Below are positions 1 to 7,717 of a stretch of DNA of 64,000 nucleotides, piece by piece. Below the pieces are notes generated by a model. That model was not told the DNA's origin. It ran no database searches and saw only the letters and a list, made by a program, of their open reading frames with translations. The number at the start of each line of letters is the position of its first letter. Position 1 is the stretch's first letter. This stretch comes from Streptomyces sp. WAC05374 (GTDB taxonomy: Bacteria; Actinomycetota; Actinomycetes; Streptomycetales; Streptomycetaceae), in NCBI RefSeq assembly GCF_004353505.1, contig NZ_SMNQ01000005.1, positions 248,001 to 312,000 on the forward strand, written 5' to 3'. The translations under genes were made by a program, and so were the position numbers.

Positions 1-2
1 TC

Positions 3-89
3 CGCCTCGAGCAGGGGGCCCAGGAGCGTCCGTCCCGTCCGGCGTTGCCCAGCGCCGACCGCAAGGCCCTTGGCAGCGGGCGGGGTTGA
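3..89 (+). CDS. Possible 3' end of a gene entering from the left edge
   Basis: One plus-strand frame is open from the window edge to a TGA and gives about 28 residues with GC-rich third codon positions. The 32-bp palindrome 10 bp further on would suit its terminator. Other frames over this stretch are also partly open and nothing in the peptide is recognisable, so this is only a candidate. Confidence 0.25.
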   Translation, partial: RLEQGAQERPSRPALPSADRKALGSGRG

Positions 90-98
90 GAAAGGAGG

Positions 99-130
99 AA
101 GGCGGGCCATCCGATCGGATGGCCCGCCTT
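99..130 (-). terminator. Palindromic terminator below the first tRNA-Ala
   Basis: A 32-nt perfect palindrome whose arms start AAGGCGGGCCATCC is followed on the minus strand by a pyrimidine/T-rich run. It lies 10 nt past the tRNA 3' end. Being symmetrical, it could also end plus-strand transcription arriving from the left. Confidence 0.75.
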
Positions 131-140
131 CGTCGTGCTG

Positions 141-213
141 TGGAGCTAAGGAGAATTGAACTCCTGACCTCCTGCATGCCATGCAGGCGCTCTACCAACT
201 GAGCTATAGCCCC
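141..213 (-). tRNA. tRNA-Ala (anticodon GGC), copy 1
   Basis: The minus strand folds into a 73-nt cloverleaf. The acceptor stem GGGGCTA/TAGCTCC carries the G3:U70 wobble pair that defines alanine tRNAs. The anticodon stem CCTGC/GCAGG encloses loop ATGGCAT with anticodon GGC, which reads GCC/GCU. The T-arm has TTCAATT and the discriminator base is A. CCA is not encoded. The sequence is identical to the copy at 4577-4649. A weak -10-like TAATGT lies about 80 nt upstream at 291-296. Confidence 0.97.
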
Positions 214-390
214 TTGCGGTGTGCCGCCCTGTGGGGTGTTTCTCCCCTTGTGGGTCTCCCTCGCGGGTTTCCCTCGCGGCGACACAGAGAACATTACACG
301 GTCCCCCCGGTGGTTCACCAAATCGTTTGTGGGCGGCAGGGCTCCGGCCGGTGGCGGCGCCCTTCGCCGGGGCCGGTAGCGTCGCCCTTC

Positions 391-1602
391 GTGACCGTGA
401 CATCGACCCTCCGGGCGCGCCTCAGGGAGCTGCCCCTCGCCGCCGCCGCGACGGCCTGCCTGCTGTCGTTCGCGGCCTTCTGGATGGCCCAGCGCGCCGC
501 CAACGTCACCATGCTGGACCTCTCCGTGTACCGGGCGGAGGGCGAGACGGTCCTGGCCGGGGGCGACCTGTACGCGATGCGCGCCACCTCGGCGAACCTG
601 CCGACGACGTACCCGCCGTTCGCCGCGCTGCTGTTCACGCCGCTGACGCTGCTCGGCGTGCCGGAGATGCGCACCCTGGCCACGGCCGGGAACCTGCTCC
701 TGCTGCTGGCGCTGGTGCACCTGTCGCTGCGCCTGGTGGGCAGGGGCCGGCCGGGCACGGCCCTGTGGGTGGCCGCGGTCCTGGTCTGGCTGGAACCGGT
801 GTGGACGACGCTGCGGTACGGGCAGATCAACCTGCTGATCGCGGTGGCGGTGCTGTGGGACCTGACCCGGCGGGAGAACAACCGGTGGGCCGGGGTGGGC
901 ATCGGTCTGGCCACGGCGGTGAAGCTGACGCCGGGGCTGTTCGTCGTCCTGCTGCTGGTCGTGGGGGTGGCACGCGCGCGTGCGCACGGGTGGGAGCGGG
1001 GCCTGCACCCGTGGCTGCGGCAGGCGGCGACGGCGACCGGGGTGTTCCTCGGCGTGACCGTGGCGTCCGCCGTCGTCCTGCCGTACGACTCGCGCCGCTT
1101 CTGGACCGAGATGATCTTCGAGACGAGCCGGGTCGGGCGCAAGGAGGAGACCGCCAACCAGTCATTGAACGGGGTGCTGGCCCGGCTGCTGCACACCACC
1201 GATCCGGGGGTGTGGTGGCTGCTCGCGGCCGCCGTGGTGGGTGTGGCGGGAATCACCGTCGCGGTGCTGGCGGCGCTGCGGGACGACCGGCCGGTAGCGG
1301 TGGTGGCGTGCGCGACGACGGCGCTGCTGGTCAGCCCGATCTCCTGGTCGCACCACTGGGTGTGGTGCGTGCCGATGGTGATCCTGCTGGCGACCCGGGT
1401 GCGTCCGGCCTGGACCGCCGGTACGGCGCTGGTGTTCGCGTCGTTCGCCCTGTGGTGGGTGCCGCACGCGCCGGCCCCGGTCCGTCTCGAACTGCACCAG
1501 AACGGCTGGCAGATGCTGCTGTCGGGGCTCTACACGCTGGTGGGGCTCGGCCTGTTGGCGGCGGTCGGCGTCAGGCAGTGGCGAACGAGTAGAACCGCTT
1601 GA
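391..1602 (+). CDS. GT87-family polyprenol-phosphate-mannose-type glycosyltransferase
   Basis: A 403-residue polytopic membrane protein of the GT-C fold (glycosyltransferase 87/DUF2029 family). Family members use polyprenyl-phosphate sugars, usually mannose, on the outer face of the membrane. About ten hydrophobic helices are visible. The family signs are the early acidic motif MLDLSVYR after helix 1 and YPPFAALLF about 20 residues later. The GTG at 391 is chosen because residues upstream of it are polar, low-complexity and overlap the tRNA promoter region; no strong Shine-Dalgarno (SD) sequence is visible. Its 3' end overlaps the convergent small gene by 32 bp. The acceptor cannot be told from the sequence. 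Confidence 0.85.
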   Translation: MTVTSTLRARLRELPLAAAATACLLSFAAFWMAQRAANVTMLDLSVYRAEGETVLAGGDLYAMRATSANLPTTYPPFAALLFTPLTLLGVPEMRTLATAGNLLLLLALVHLSLRLVGRGRPGTALWVAAVLVWLEPVWTTLRYGQINLLIAVAVLWDLTRRENNRWAGVGIGLATAVKLTPGLFVVLLLVVGVARARAHGWERGLHPWLRQAATATGVFLGVTVASAVVLPYDSRRFWTEMIFETSRVGRKEETANQSLNGVLARLLHTTDPGVWWLLAAAVVGVAGITVAVLAALRDDRPVAVVACATTALLVSPISWSHHWVWCVPMVILLATRVRPAWTAGTALVFASFALWWVPHAPAPVRLELHQNGWQMLLSGLYTLVGLGLLAAVGVRQWRTSRTA

Positions 1603-1804
1603 GGGTGCAGTGCTCGTCGAGCAGCCGCCCGTAGATGGGCTCCCCCTCGAGTTCCCGATAGGTCTCGATGGGGTCGCCCTTTATGATCAGCGCCCGCGCG
1701 CACTCCTCGCACCAGTACTGGTACTCGGGGTTGACCGGGTCCATGTCGCGGACGATCGGCGTACCGCTGCCGCACCAGTCGCATTTCCGCCTGTGTGCAC
1801 CCAT
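1571..1804 (-). CDS. Small four-cysteine zinc-binding protein
   Basis: A 77-residue cytoplasmic protein with two CxxC knuckles, C8-C11 and C32-C35, spaced as in a zinc ribbon. The function is unknown. The ATG at 1804 is used because GGAGC lies about 7 nt before it; an in-frame TTG one codon earlier is an alternative. It starts 3 nt after the stop of another four-cysteine protein, so the two are probably translated from one message. The C-terminal codons overlap the end of the convergent GT87 gene. Confidence 0.75.
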   Translation of the reverse strand: MGAHRRKCDWCGSGTPIVRDMDPVNPEYQYWCEECARALIIKGDPIETYRELEGEPIYGRLLDEHCTLKRFYSFATA

Positions 1805-1807
1805 CAA

Positions 1808-1972
1808 TCAGCTCCAGCCGTGGCCGCAGGACGTGCACACATAGGACACCCCGCCATTGTCACCGAGTACTTGGGCGACGTGGGACGAACCGCACGCGGG
1901 GCAGGTGAGTCCGGAGCGCGCCCGCGCCGCGGTGAGCGGGTCGGAAGCATCCTCGGAACCGCTGGCCGACAT
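1808..1972 (-). CDS. 54-residue zinc-ribbon protein
   Basis: A very short reading frame ending CGHGWS with C24xxC27 and C46xxC49, the usual arrangement of a stand-alone zinc ribbon. GGGAGGGAG sits 6 nt ahead of the ATG, an unusually good SD, which settles the start despite open sequence further upstream. It is the first gene of a two-gene unit with the 77-residue zinc protein, and downstream of the MFS gene on the same strand (71-bp gap). It may act as a nucleic-acid or protein adaptor; nothing more can be said from sequence. Confidence 0.75.
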   Translation of the reverse strand: MSASGSEDASDPLTAARARSGLTCPACGSSHVAQVLGDNGGVSYVCTSCGHGWS

Positions 1973-2043
1973 CGCGCACTCCCTCCCGTCCGGATCGTCG
2001 TCCCCCTCCGGCCGTCCGATTCTGCCATGGCCGGGCAGGAGGA

Positions 2044-3477
2044 TCAGCGGGGTCGGCGCACCAGTCCCGCCGACGCCCCCATGATCGACGCGACGGCCAG
2101 CGCCAGGGCACATACCCACAGCGCATCGGCCGACACCTGGCTCCCCGGCGCGGTCAGACGGCTGAGGAAGAGTGTGCCAAAGGTCGCGACACCGAGGAGC
2201 TGACCGAGCTGGGTGACGGTCGCCAGCAGGCCGCTGGCGTCGGCCGCGTCCTCCTGGCGTACGGTCGCCAGGGCGCCGGTCAGGACGGGGCTGAACGCGA
2301 GGGCCAGGCCACCGCCCAGCGCGATGAACGCCCCGTACATCAGCGGGCCGCCGCTGTGTCCGTCGCGCAGCGCCCAGCCGGACGCCAGCGCGGAGGCGGC
2401 GCTGATCAGGAACCCGCCCGGCACCAGCGCACGCCGGAGGGCGGCGGGCCAGCGCCGCCAGGTCAGGCCGACCACGCCGAAGACGACGGCCGTCGGGGCG
2501 AAGGTCAGTCCGGCCCGCAGCGCGCCGTACGCGAGGCCGCCCTGGAAGTGCAGGGTCATGGCGAACAGGAATCCCGCGTTGACGCCCATCGCCACGGCGA
2601 TCCGCACCACCGCGAGGCCCATGCCGGGGATGCGCAGCACGCGCGGGGCGATCAGCGGGGCACCGCCGCGCCGCGCGAGCCCCGCCTCGTACGCGCGGAA
2701 CGCCGCGAACACGACGGCCGACAGGGCCAGGGACGCCCAGCACCAGGCGGGCCAGCCCTGCTCCTGGCCCAGCACCAGCGGCACGGTGAGCAGCGAGACG
2801 GCGGCGGCCAGGAGCACCAGTCCCACCAGGTCGAGGCCGCGGGCGTGCGCGGGGGCGTCGTGCCGGTCGCGCGGCAGCACGCGTACGCCCAGGACCAGCA
2901 GGACGAGTCCGATCGGCACGTTGACCAGGAAGACGGGGCGCCAGCCGGTGCCCAACAGGTCGGCGCTGACCAGGACGCCGCCGACCACCTGGCCGGCCGC
3001 CGCTCCGGTGGCGAGCACCGCCGAGTAGGCGCCCAGGGCGCGCACCCGTCCCTCGCCGGTGAAGTGCCGCTGGATGAGGCTGAGGACCTGGGGGATCAGC
3101 AGCGCCGCTCCGGCCCCCTGGGCCAGCCGGAAGGCGATGAGCTGGCCGGCGCTCCCGGCCAGGCCGCAGGCGAGCGAGGAGGCCGTGAACAGGGCGAGCC
3201 CGCCGAGGTACGCCCGGCGGTGCCCGAGCAGGTCGCCGAGGCGGGCGCCGGTGATCAGCAGGACCGCGTACGTGATGGTGTAACCGGCGACGACCAGTTG
3301 CAGAGCGGCTCCCGACGCGCCCAGTCCGGTACGGATGGTGGGGGCGGCCACGTTGACGATGAAGGTGTCGAGCAGCGCCATGAACTGGGCGGCGAGCACC
3401 ACGCCGAGCAGCGGCCGCAGCCGCTTGTCAGTGCCACCGTCTTTACTGAGTCCGGGACTTGTCGCGGTCGTCGTCAT
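2044..3477 (-). CDS. MFS drug-exporter-type transporter (DHA2, 14-TM family)
   Basis: A 477-residue proton-driven efflux transporter of the EmrB/QacA subfamily in the cytoplasmic membrane. Motif D1 is at residues 36-46 (LDTFIVNVAAP). Motif A, GARLGDLLGHRR, is at about 77-88, followed by RLAQGAGAALLIP (motif C region). Length and hydrophobic pattern fit 14 helices. The ATG at 3477 is the first codon of the conserved part. It is divergent from the XRE regulator 94 bp away, the standard layout for a regulator controlling its neighbour exporter. The substrate is unknown. Confidence 0.9.
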   Translation of the reverse strand: MTTTATSPGLSKDGGTDKRLRPLLGVVLAAQFMALLDTFIVNVAAPTIRTGLGASGAALQLVVAGYTITYAVLLITGARLGDLLGHRRAYLGGLALFTASSLACGLAGSAGQLIAFRLAQGAGAALLIPQVLSLIQRHFTGEGRVRALGAYSAVLATGAAAGQVVGGVLVSADLLGTGWRPVFLVNVPIGLVLLVLGVRVLPRDRHDAPAHARGLDLVGLVLLAAAVSLLTVPLVLGQEQGWPAWCWASLALSAVVFAAFRAYEAGLARRGGAPLIAPRVLRIPGMGLAVVRIAVAMGVNAGFLFAMTLHFQGGLAYGALRAGLTFAPTAVVFGVVGLTWRRWPAALRRALVPGGFLISAASALASGWALRDGHSGGPLMYGAFIALGGGLALAFSPVLTGALATVRQEDAADASGLLATVTQLGQLLGVATFGTLFLSRLTAPGSQVSADALWVCALALAVASIMGASAGLVRRPR

Positions 3478-3525
3478 GGCTCCGAGCCTGCCGACGTTCC
3501 GATACGGGTAACGAGAGCCCGCTGA

Positions 3526-3542
3526 TGCTGGTACTGACAGCA
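3526..3542. promoter_or_regulatory. Candidate operator between exporter and regulator
   Basis: An imperfect dyad TGCTG-N7-CAGCA lies in the only shared control region of the divergent pair. The 5-bp arms are short, and chance occurrence is possible at this GC content. Confidence 0.3.
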
Positions 3543-3571
3543 CCTGGCACGGGTGGGGCGGTCCATCGACC

Positions 3572-4453
3572 ATGGGGGGCGTGACGACGATGGCGACACA
3601 GCAGGAGCGCACGGGGCAGCCGCGGCGGCGGCACGAGCTGGCTGCCTTCCTGCGCGGCCGCCGGGCCCGGGTGACACCGGCGGACGTGGGCCTGCCGCCG
3701 GGGCTGCGCCGCCGTACGCCCGGGCTGCGCCGCGAGGAGGTCGCCCAGCTCTCCGGGGTGGGCGTGACCTGGTACACGTGGCTGGAGCAGGGCCGGCCGA
3801 TCAACGCCTCGGCGCAGGTCCTGGACGCGGTGGCGCGCACCCTGCGGCTCGACCGGCCGGAGCGGGAGCACCTCTACCACCTGGCCGGGGTGCCGTACGC
3901 GCCGGACCGGGCGGTGGACGTGGACGAGATCAGCCCGGAGATCCAGGGCATCCTCGACGCCCTCGACCCGCGACCCAGCGTGGTCTACAACACGCGGTAC
4001 GACATCCTCGCCACCAACCGGGCCTACCGGCTGCTGTTCGACAGCGCCGGAAAGGCCGCCCAGGGGATGCGCAATGTGCTGTGGACGCTGTTCACCGTGC
4101 CCGGCCCGGTGTGCCCCCTCGTCGACAGGCAGACCGAGCTGCCCCTGATGGTGGCGCAGTTGCGCGGGGCGTACGGGCGCCATGTCGGTGAGCCGGCGTG
4201 GGAGTCGTTCATCGCCCGGCTGTGCTCGGCCAGCGCGTACTTCGCCGAGCTGTGGGAGAGCGGGGACGTCGTGCCGCCCGGCCCCCGGGTGAAGACCTTC
4301 CGGCACTGCGCCGTGGGGGAGGTACGGATGACATCGGTGTCCCTGTCGATCAACGGCATGCCGGAGTGCCGGATCGTGACGTACACCGCGAACGACGAGG
4401 AGAGCTCTCGGGCCATCGAGAACCTGTGCGCCCGGGGCGCGGACGCGGTCTGA
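3572..4453 (+). CDS. XRE-family regulator with MmyB-like ligand-binding domain
   Basis: A DNA-binding transcription factor of 293 residues. An N-terminal helix-turn-helix is centred on the motif LRREEVAQLSGVGVTWYTWLEQGR (about residues 50-73, hallmark of the MmyB/XRE group). A C-terminal PAS-like MmyB domain from about residue 115 starts with the typical NxxYDILATNRAY stretch. Such regulators commonly sit divergently from oxidoreductases or exporters, as here beside the MFS gene. The start is uncertain: ATG 3572 gives the longest form, but ATG 3590 has a GGGGGG run 10 nt upstream and would remove six residues. Confidence 0.88.
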   Translation: MGGVTTMATQQERTGQPRRRHELAAFLRGRRARVTPADVGLPPGLRRRTPGLRREEVAQLSGVGVTWYTWLEQGRPINASAQVLDAVARTLRLDRPEREHLYHLAGVPYAPDRAVDVDEISPEIQGILDALDPRPSVVYNTRYDILATNRAYRLLFDSAGKAAQGMRNVLWTLFTVPGPVCPLVDRQTELPLMVAQLRGAYGRHVGEPAWESFIARLCSASAYFAELWESGDVVPPGPRVKTFRHCAVGEVRMTSVSLSINGMPECRIVTYTANDEESSRAIENLCARGADAV

Positions 4454-4489
4454 CGCGGCCGGCCCGGGGCCGGGCCGCCACGGACAGGA

Positions 4490-4519
4490 GCCCGGCCGGG
4501 GCCGGGGCCCCGGCCGGGC
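4490..4519 (+). terminator. GC-rich hairpin after the XRE regulator
   Basis: Arms GCCCGGCCGGGG and CCCCGGCCGGGC enclose a 6-nt loop, 36 nt past the regulator stop. No U-tract follows, as is usual for Streptomyces intrinsic terminators. Confidence 0.6.
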
Positions 4520-4537
4520 AAGGGGGGACGGAAAACA

Positions 4538-4569
4538 CGAATCCCGCCCCCTGGTGGGGACGGGATTCG
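4538..4569 (-). terminator. Terminator below the second tRNA-Ala
   Basis: Arms CGAATCCCG and CGGGATTCG, with an inner CCCC/GGGG extension, are followed on the minus strand by GTGTTTTCC. It lies 7 nt past the tRNA 3' end and would also end the nadD-to-phosphatase message. Confidence 0.75.
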
Positions 4570-4576
4570 GTGACTG

Positions 4577-4649
4577 TGGAGCTAAGGAGAATTGAACTCC
4601 TGACCTCCTGCATGCCATGCAGGCGCTCTACCAACTGAGCTATAGCCCC
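4577..4649 (-). tRNA. tRNA-Ala (anticodon GGC), copy 2
   Basis: Base-for-base identical to the copy at 141-213, including the G3:U70 pair, the GGC anticodon and the absence of an encoded CCA. It lies 73 nt downstream of the phosphatase stop on the same strand. It may therefore be processed from that operon or use its own promoter; a TAAAGT -10-like hexamer with an upstream TTCACT occurs in the gap. Confidence 0.97.
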
Positions 4650-4722
4650 TCGTGTTCTTCGCGCTCCGCGCTGCGAACAAGAAGAACTTTAGCCTGTGAC
4701 CTGCCGGAAAGTGAAATCCGGG

Positions 4723-5376
4723 TCAGTCGTCGTCGCCGAGGACCGGTTCCGGCAGCGTTCCGGCGTTGTGTTCCAGCAGGCGCCAGCCGCGCGCGCCCTC
4801 GCCCAGCACCGACCAGCAGCAGTTCGAGAGCCCGCCCAGGCCCTCCCAGTGCCGCGCCTCCAGGCCGAGGAGCCGGCCGATGGTGGTGCGGATCGTGCCG
4901 CCGTGGCTGACCACGACGAGCGTGCCCCCCTCGGGCAGCTTGTCGGCGTGCCCCAGCACCACGGGGGCGGCCCGGTCGGCCACCTCGGTCTCCAGCTCGC
5001 CACCGCCGCGCCGCACCGGCTCGCCGCGCTTCCACGCGGCGTACTGCTCGCCGTGCCGCTCCAGGATCTCGTCGTGGGTGAGCCCCTGCCATTCGCCCGC
5101 GTACGTCTCGCGCAGCGCGGAGTCGTGGTTGACCTGGTGCCCGGTGATGGCCGCCAGCTCGGCGGCCGTGGCCGCCGCGCGCTTCAGGTCCGAGGCGATG
5201 ATCGCGTCGGGCTTCAGCGCGGCGAGCAGCCGCGCGGCACGGCGCGCCTGCGCGATGCCGGTCTCGGTCAGCTCGATGTCCGTGGAGCCCTGGAAACGGC
5301 GCTCCAGGTTCCACGACGTCTGGCCGTGCCGCCAGAGGACGATGCGGCGGCCCCTGCCGCCCTTGCTGCCGTTCAG
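4723..5376 (-). CDS. Histidine phosphatase (phosphoglycerate-mutase-like), probable CTG start
   Basis: A 217-residue cytoplasmic phosphatase of the histidine phosphatase superfamily. The catalytic RHG triad is at residues 16-18 (LWRHGQT) and the second active-site histidine is H158 in VVVSHGGT. No ATG, GTG or TTG occurs in frame before a GTG at residue 121, which would discard the catalytic loop. The only sensible start is CTG 5376, whose last two bases share the rsfS stop (CTGA), with GGTGAG just upstream. The substrate is unknown. The gene is coupled to rsfS and followed by tRNA-Ala. An unnoticed frameshift at the 5' end is the alternative to a CTG start. Confidence 0.85.
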   Translation of the reverse strand: MNGSKGGRGRRIVLWRHGQTSWNLERRFQGSTDIELTETGIAQARRAARLLAALKPDAIIASDLKRAAATAAELAAITGHQVNHDSALRETYAGEWQGLTHDEILERHGEQYAAWKRGEPVRRGGGELETEVADRAAPVVLGHADKLPEGGTLVVVSHGGTIRTTIGRLLGLEARHWEGLGGLSNCCWSVLGEGARGWRLLEHNAGTLPEPVLGDDD

Positions 5377-5828
5377 CTCAGCTCACCGTCCGGGCCGCCG
5401 GAGCCGTCCGGGCCGTCGACGCCGCTCAGCCGGGCGTGCTCCTCGGCCTTGCCGCGGGTCTTCAGGGCGTCCTCGGGCAGCGGCAGCTCGGGGCAGTCCT
5501 TCCACAGCCGCTCCAGGGCGTAGAAGACCCGCTCCTCGCTGTGCTGGACGTGGACGACGATGTCCACGTAGTCCAGCAGGATCCAGCGGGCGTCGCGGTC
5601 GCCCTCGCGGCGGACCGGCTTGGCGCCCAGCTCCTTGTTCAGCCGCTCCTCGATCTCGTCGACGATCGACTTGACCTGGCGGTCGTTGGGCGCGGAGGCG
5701 AGCAGGAAGGCGTCGGTGATCGACAGCACGTCGCTGACGTCGTAGGCGATGATGTCGTGCGCGAGCCGGTCGGCAGCCGCCTGGGCGGCGGCGGTCACGA
5801 GCTCGATGGAGCGGTCAGTGGCGGTCAC
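5373..5828 (-). CDS. rsfS: Ribosomal silencing factor RsfS
   Basis: A 151-residue member of the RsfS/Iojap family. It binds ribosomal protein uL14 on the large subunit and blocks subunit joining when nutrients run short. The conserved core is plain: ITDAFLLASAPNDRQVKSIVDEIEE near residues 37-61 and WILLDYVDIVVHVQ near 86-99. The C-terminal 25 residues are Gly/Pro/Asp-rich and variable. The start is GTG 5828. It lies 103 bp below the LCP gene and overlaps the phosphatase start. The order nadD-LCP-rsfS-phosphatase is typical of Streptomyces. Confidence 0.95.
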   Translation of the reverse strand: MTATDRSIELVTAAAQAAADRLAHDIIAYDVSDVLSITDAFLLASAPNDRQVKSIVDEIEERLNKELGAKPVRREGDRDARWILLDYVDIVVHVQHSEERVFYALERLWKDCPELPLPEDALKTRGKAEEHARLSGVDGPDGSGGPDGELS

Positions 5829-5931
5829 ATGCAGGCTTTCGTCGGCGGTCCAGAACCCTTCCAGGGTCTCACGTACCGCCGACAGCCCGGCAAACGATTA
5901 CCCGGCCCCGTGCCGGGCACCGCTCGGCCGC

Positions 5932-7698
5932 CTACCCGGCGTCGTAGTCCCGGCCCAGGACGACCGTGACGTCCGCGTTGGCCGTGGCCGTCCCCTTCCG
6001 TACGGCGCCGGCGGGCAGGCCCAGGGTCTTGGCGACCTCCTCGGCCGTCACCTTCTGCGCCGCGTCACCATAGATGACCTGCGACGATTCCTCCGTGTCG
6101 GCCTTCGTGCCGCCGATGACGGCGTAGCCGCCGTTGATCAGCCGGACGCGTGCCGCCTCGGTGGCGTCCTCGTCGCCGGAGCCGTTCCTGACCGCGACCC
6201 GTACGGCCGCGCCCTGCTCCGGAGCGCTGACCGAACCGCCCAGGATGTCCTTCACCACACTGTTGGTGGCCTGCTCGCTGAGCGTGCCGTCCTCCTGGAC
6301 GGGCAGCAGCGCGGTCTTGTGGTCGCCGACCTTGGCGTGTTCGGCGAGCTTGGCCAGGGAGGCGCCCAGGTCCTTCTCCGGCAGGGACGGGTCCAGGATC
6401 TGCGCCAGCGTCTGGATGGTGACCGTCGCGGACTGCGGATCGTCGGACATCTTCCGCAGCACGCCACGGATGACCTGCCCGAACCGCTCGAGCTGCCGGG
6501 CCTCCGCCTCGCCCTCGCCGCGGTGGGTGGCGTAGGCGACGGCCATGCGCCCGTTCAGGGTCTGGTTCTCGCCCTTGGTCACCAGGGGCGCGTCGCCCTT
6601 CTTGGCGCCGGGGACGTCGGTGTCGGTGCTGACCTCGATGCCGCCGACCAGCTCGACCAGGTTCTCCAGGTACGGGGTGTCGAGCCGCCACGTGCCGGTG
6701 ATCTCCGTCCCGAGCAGGGTGCCGATGGCCTCGCGGGTGCCGGTGGAGCCGTCGTCGTCGACGGACTTGGCGAGCGTGGTGCTGGTGCCGTCGTCGTTGG
6801 CGACGGAGAGCGAGTTCGGCAGCAGGACGGTCGTGCCCTGCTTGGTGGTGGCGTTGTTGACCAGCAGCGCCGTGGAGGTCTCCTTGTTGCGGGTGTTGTG
6901 CAGGTGCAGCACGATCACGTCCCGCTTCTGCGGGCCGCTCGTGGTGGCGCCCTGCCCGGTCTCCTGGTCGCCCATGCCGGGGATCTTGCCGGCGGCCCAC
7001 AGGTACCCGACGCCGCCGATGAGAGCGACGGCCAGGACGACGACGAGCGCCACGACCCGGTTGCGTCCGCGTCGCCGGGCCTCCTCGCGGCGCTCGGAGC
7101 GGCTCTCGGTGAACTTGAGCCAGTCGATGACGTCCTCGGAGTCCTCGTCCGGGTCCTCGACGAAGGAGAACTGCTCGGTGCGGTACTCGCGCCCCGCCTC
7201 GCCGCGCTCGGCCTCCCCGCGCTCCGGCCCGGTCGCGGGGCGGCGCGGCCCGGGCACGGTGGCGCCGGGGGCGGCCGGGGTCTGCGGGTACTGCTGCTGC
7301 GGCTGGGGCCGCTGCTGAGGCTGGGGCTGGTGGGCCTGGGGCTGGGCGGGGGCCTGGTAGGCCTGATGGGCCTGGGGCTGGGGTTCCGGCTCGTGGAGGG
7401 GCTGCGGCGCGGGCTGCTGCGGGGCGGTGTCGTACCCGGTGGTGGCGTAGCCCTCGTACCCGTACCCCTGCTGCGCGTACGACCGGTCGTAGCCCGGGTC
7501 GTAGGTCTGTTCGTAGCCGTAGGACTGCTGCGGCTGCGCGTACGGGTCGTACTGCTGCTGCTCATACTGCCGGGGGTCGTGCTGCTGCGCCTCGTGCTGC
7601 TGGGCCTGCTGGTACACCGGCTGCCCGTAGGCGTCGTAGCCGACGATCTGCGGCTGCGGCGGGTAGTACGGGTCGTACGGGTTCTGCTGGTCGTTCAC
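5932..7698 (-). CDS. LCP/LytR-CpsA-Psr family membrane protein with LytR_C domain
   Basis: A 588-residue single-pass protein. Residues 1-150 are Gln/Pro/Tyr-rich low complexity, a polar linker follows, and the membrane helix is at about 214-234. An extracellular LCP-like domain runs from about 258 to 440 and a LytR_C domain fills the last 90 residues. GTG 7698 follows GAGAGGGG. LCP enzymes attach wall polymers to peptidoglycan. The S. coelicolor protein at this locus (PdtA, as I recall the literature) is described as a polydiglycosylphosphate transferase. Here the usual RSDT and PRD catalytic segments read ETST and PNS, so catalysis is not assured by sequence. Confidence 0.85.
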   Translation of the reverse strand: MNDQQNPYDPYYPPQPQIVGYDAYGQPVYQQAQQHEAQQHDPRQYEQQQYDPYAQPQQSYGYEQTYDPGYDRSYAQQGYGYEGYATTGYDTAPQQPAPQPLHEPEPQPQAHQAYQAPAQPQAHQPQPQQRPQPQQQYPQTPAAPGATVPGPRRPATGPERGEAERGEAGREYRTEQFSFVEDPDEDSEDVIDWLKFTESRSERREEARRRGRNRVVALVVVLAVALIGGVGYLWAAGKIPGMGDQETGQGATTSGPQKRDVIVLHLHNTRNKETSTALLVNNATTKQGTTVLLPNSLSVANDDGTSTTLAKSVDDDGSTGTREAIGTLLGTEITGTWRLDTPYLENLVELVGGIEVSTDTDVPGAKKGDAPLVTKGENQTLNGRMAVAYATHRGEGEAEARQLERFGQVIRGVLRKMSDDPQSATVTIQTLAQILDPSLPEKDLGASLAKLAEHAKVGDHKTALLPVQEDGTLSEQATNSVVKDILGGSVSAPEQGAAVRVAVRNGSGDEDATEAARVRLINGGYAVIGGTKADTEESSQVIYGDAAQKVTAEEVAKTLGLPAGAVRKGTATANADVTVVLGRDYDAG

Positions 7699-7717
7699 CG
7701 GTGCCCCTCTCCGTGGC

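Noticed and set aside
4723..5016. Histidine phosphatase starting at GTG 5016
   Set aside because: This start would lose the catalytic RHG motif that is encoded intact upstream in the same frame.
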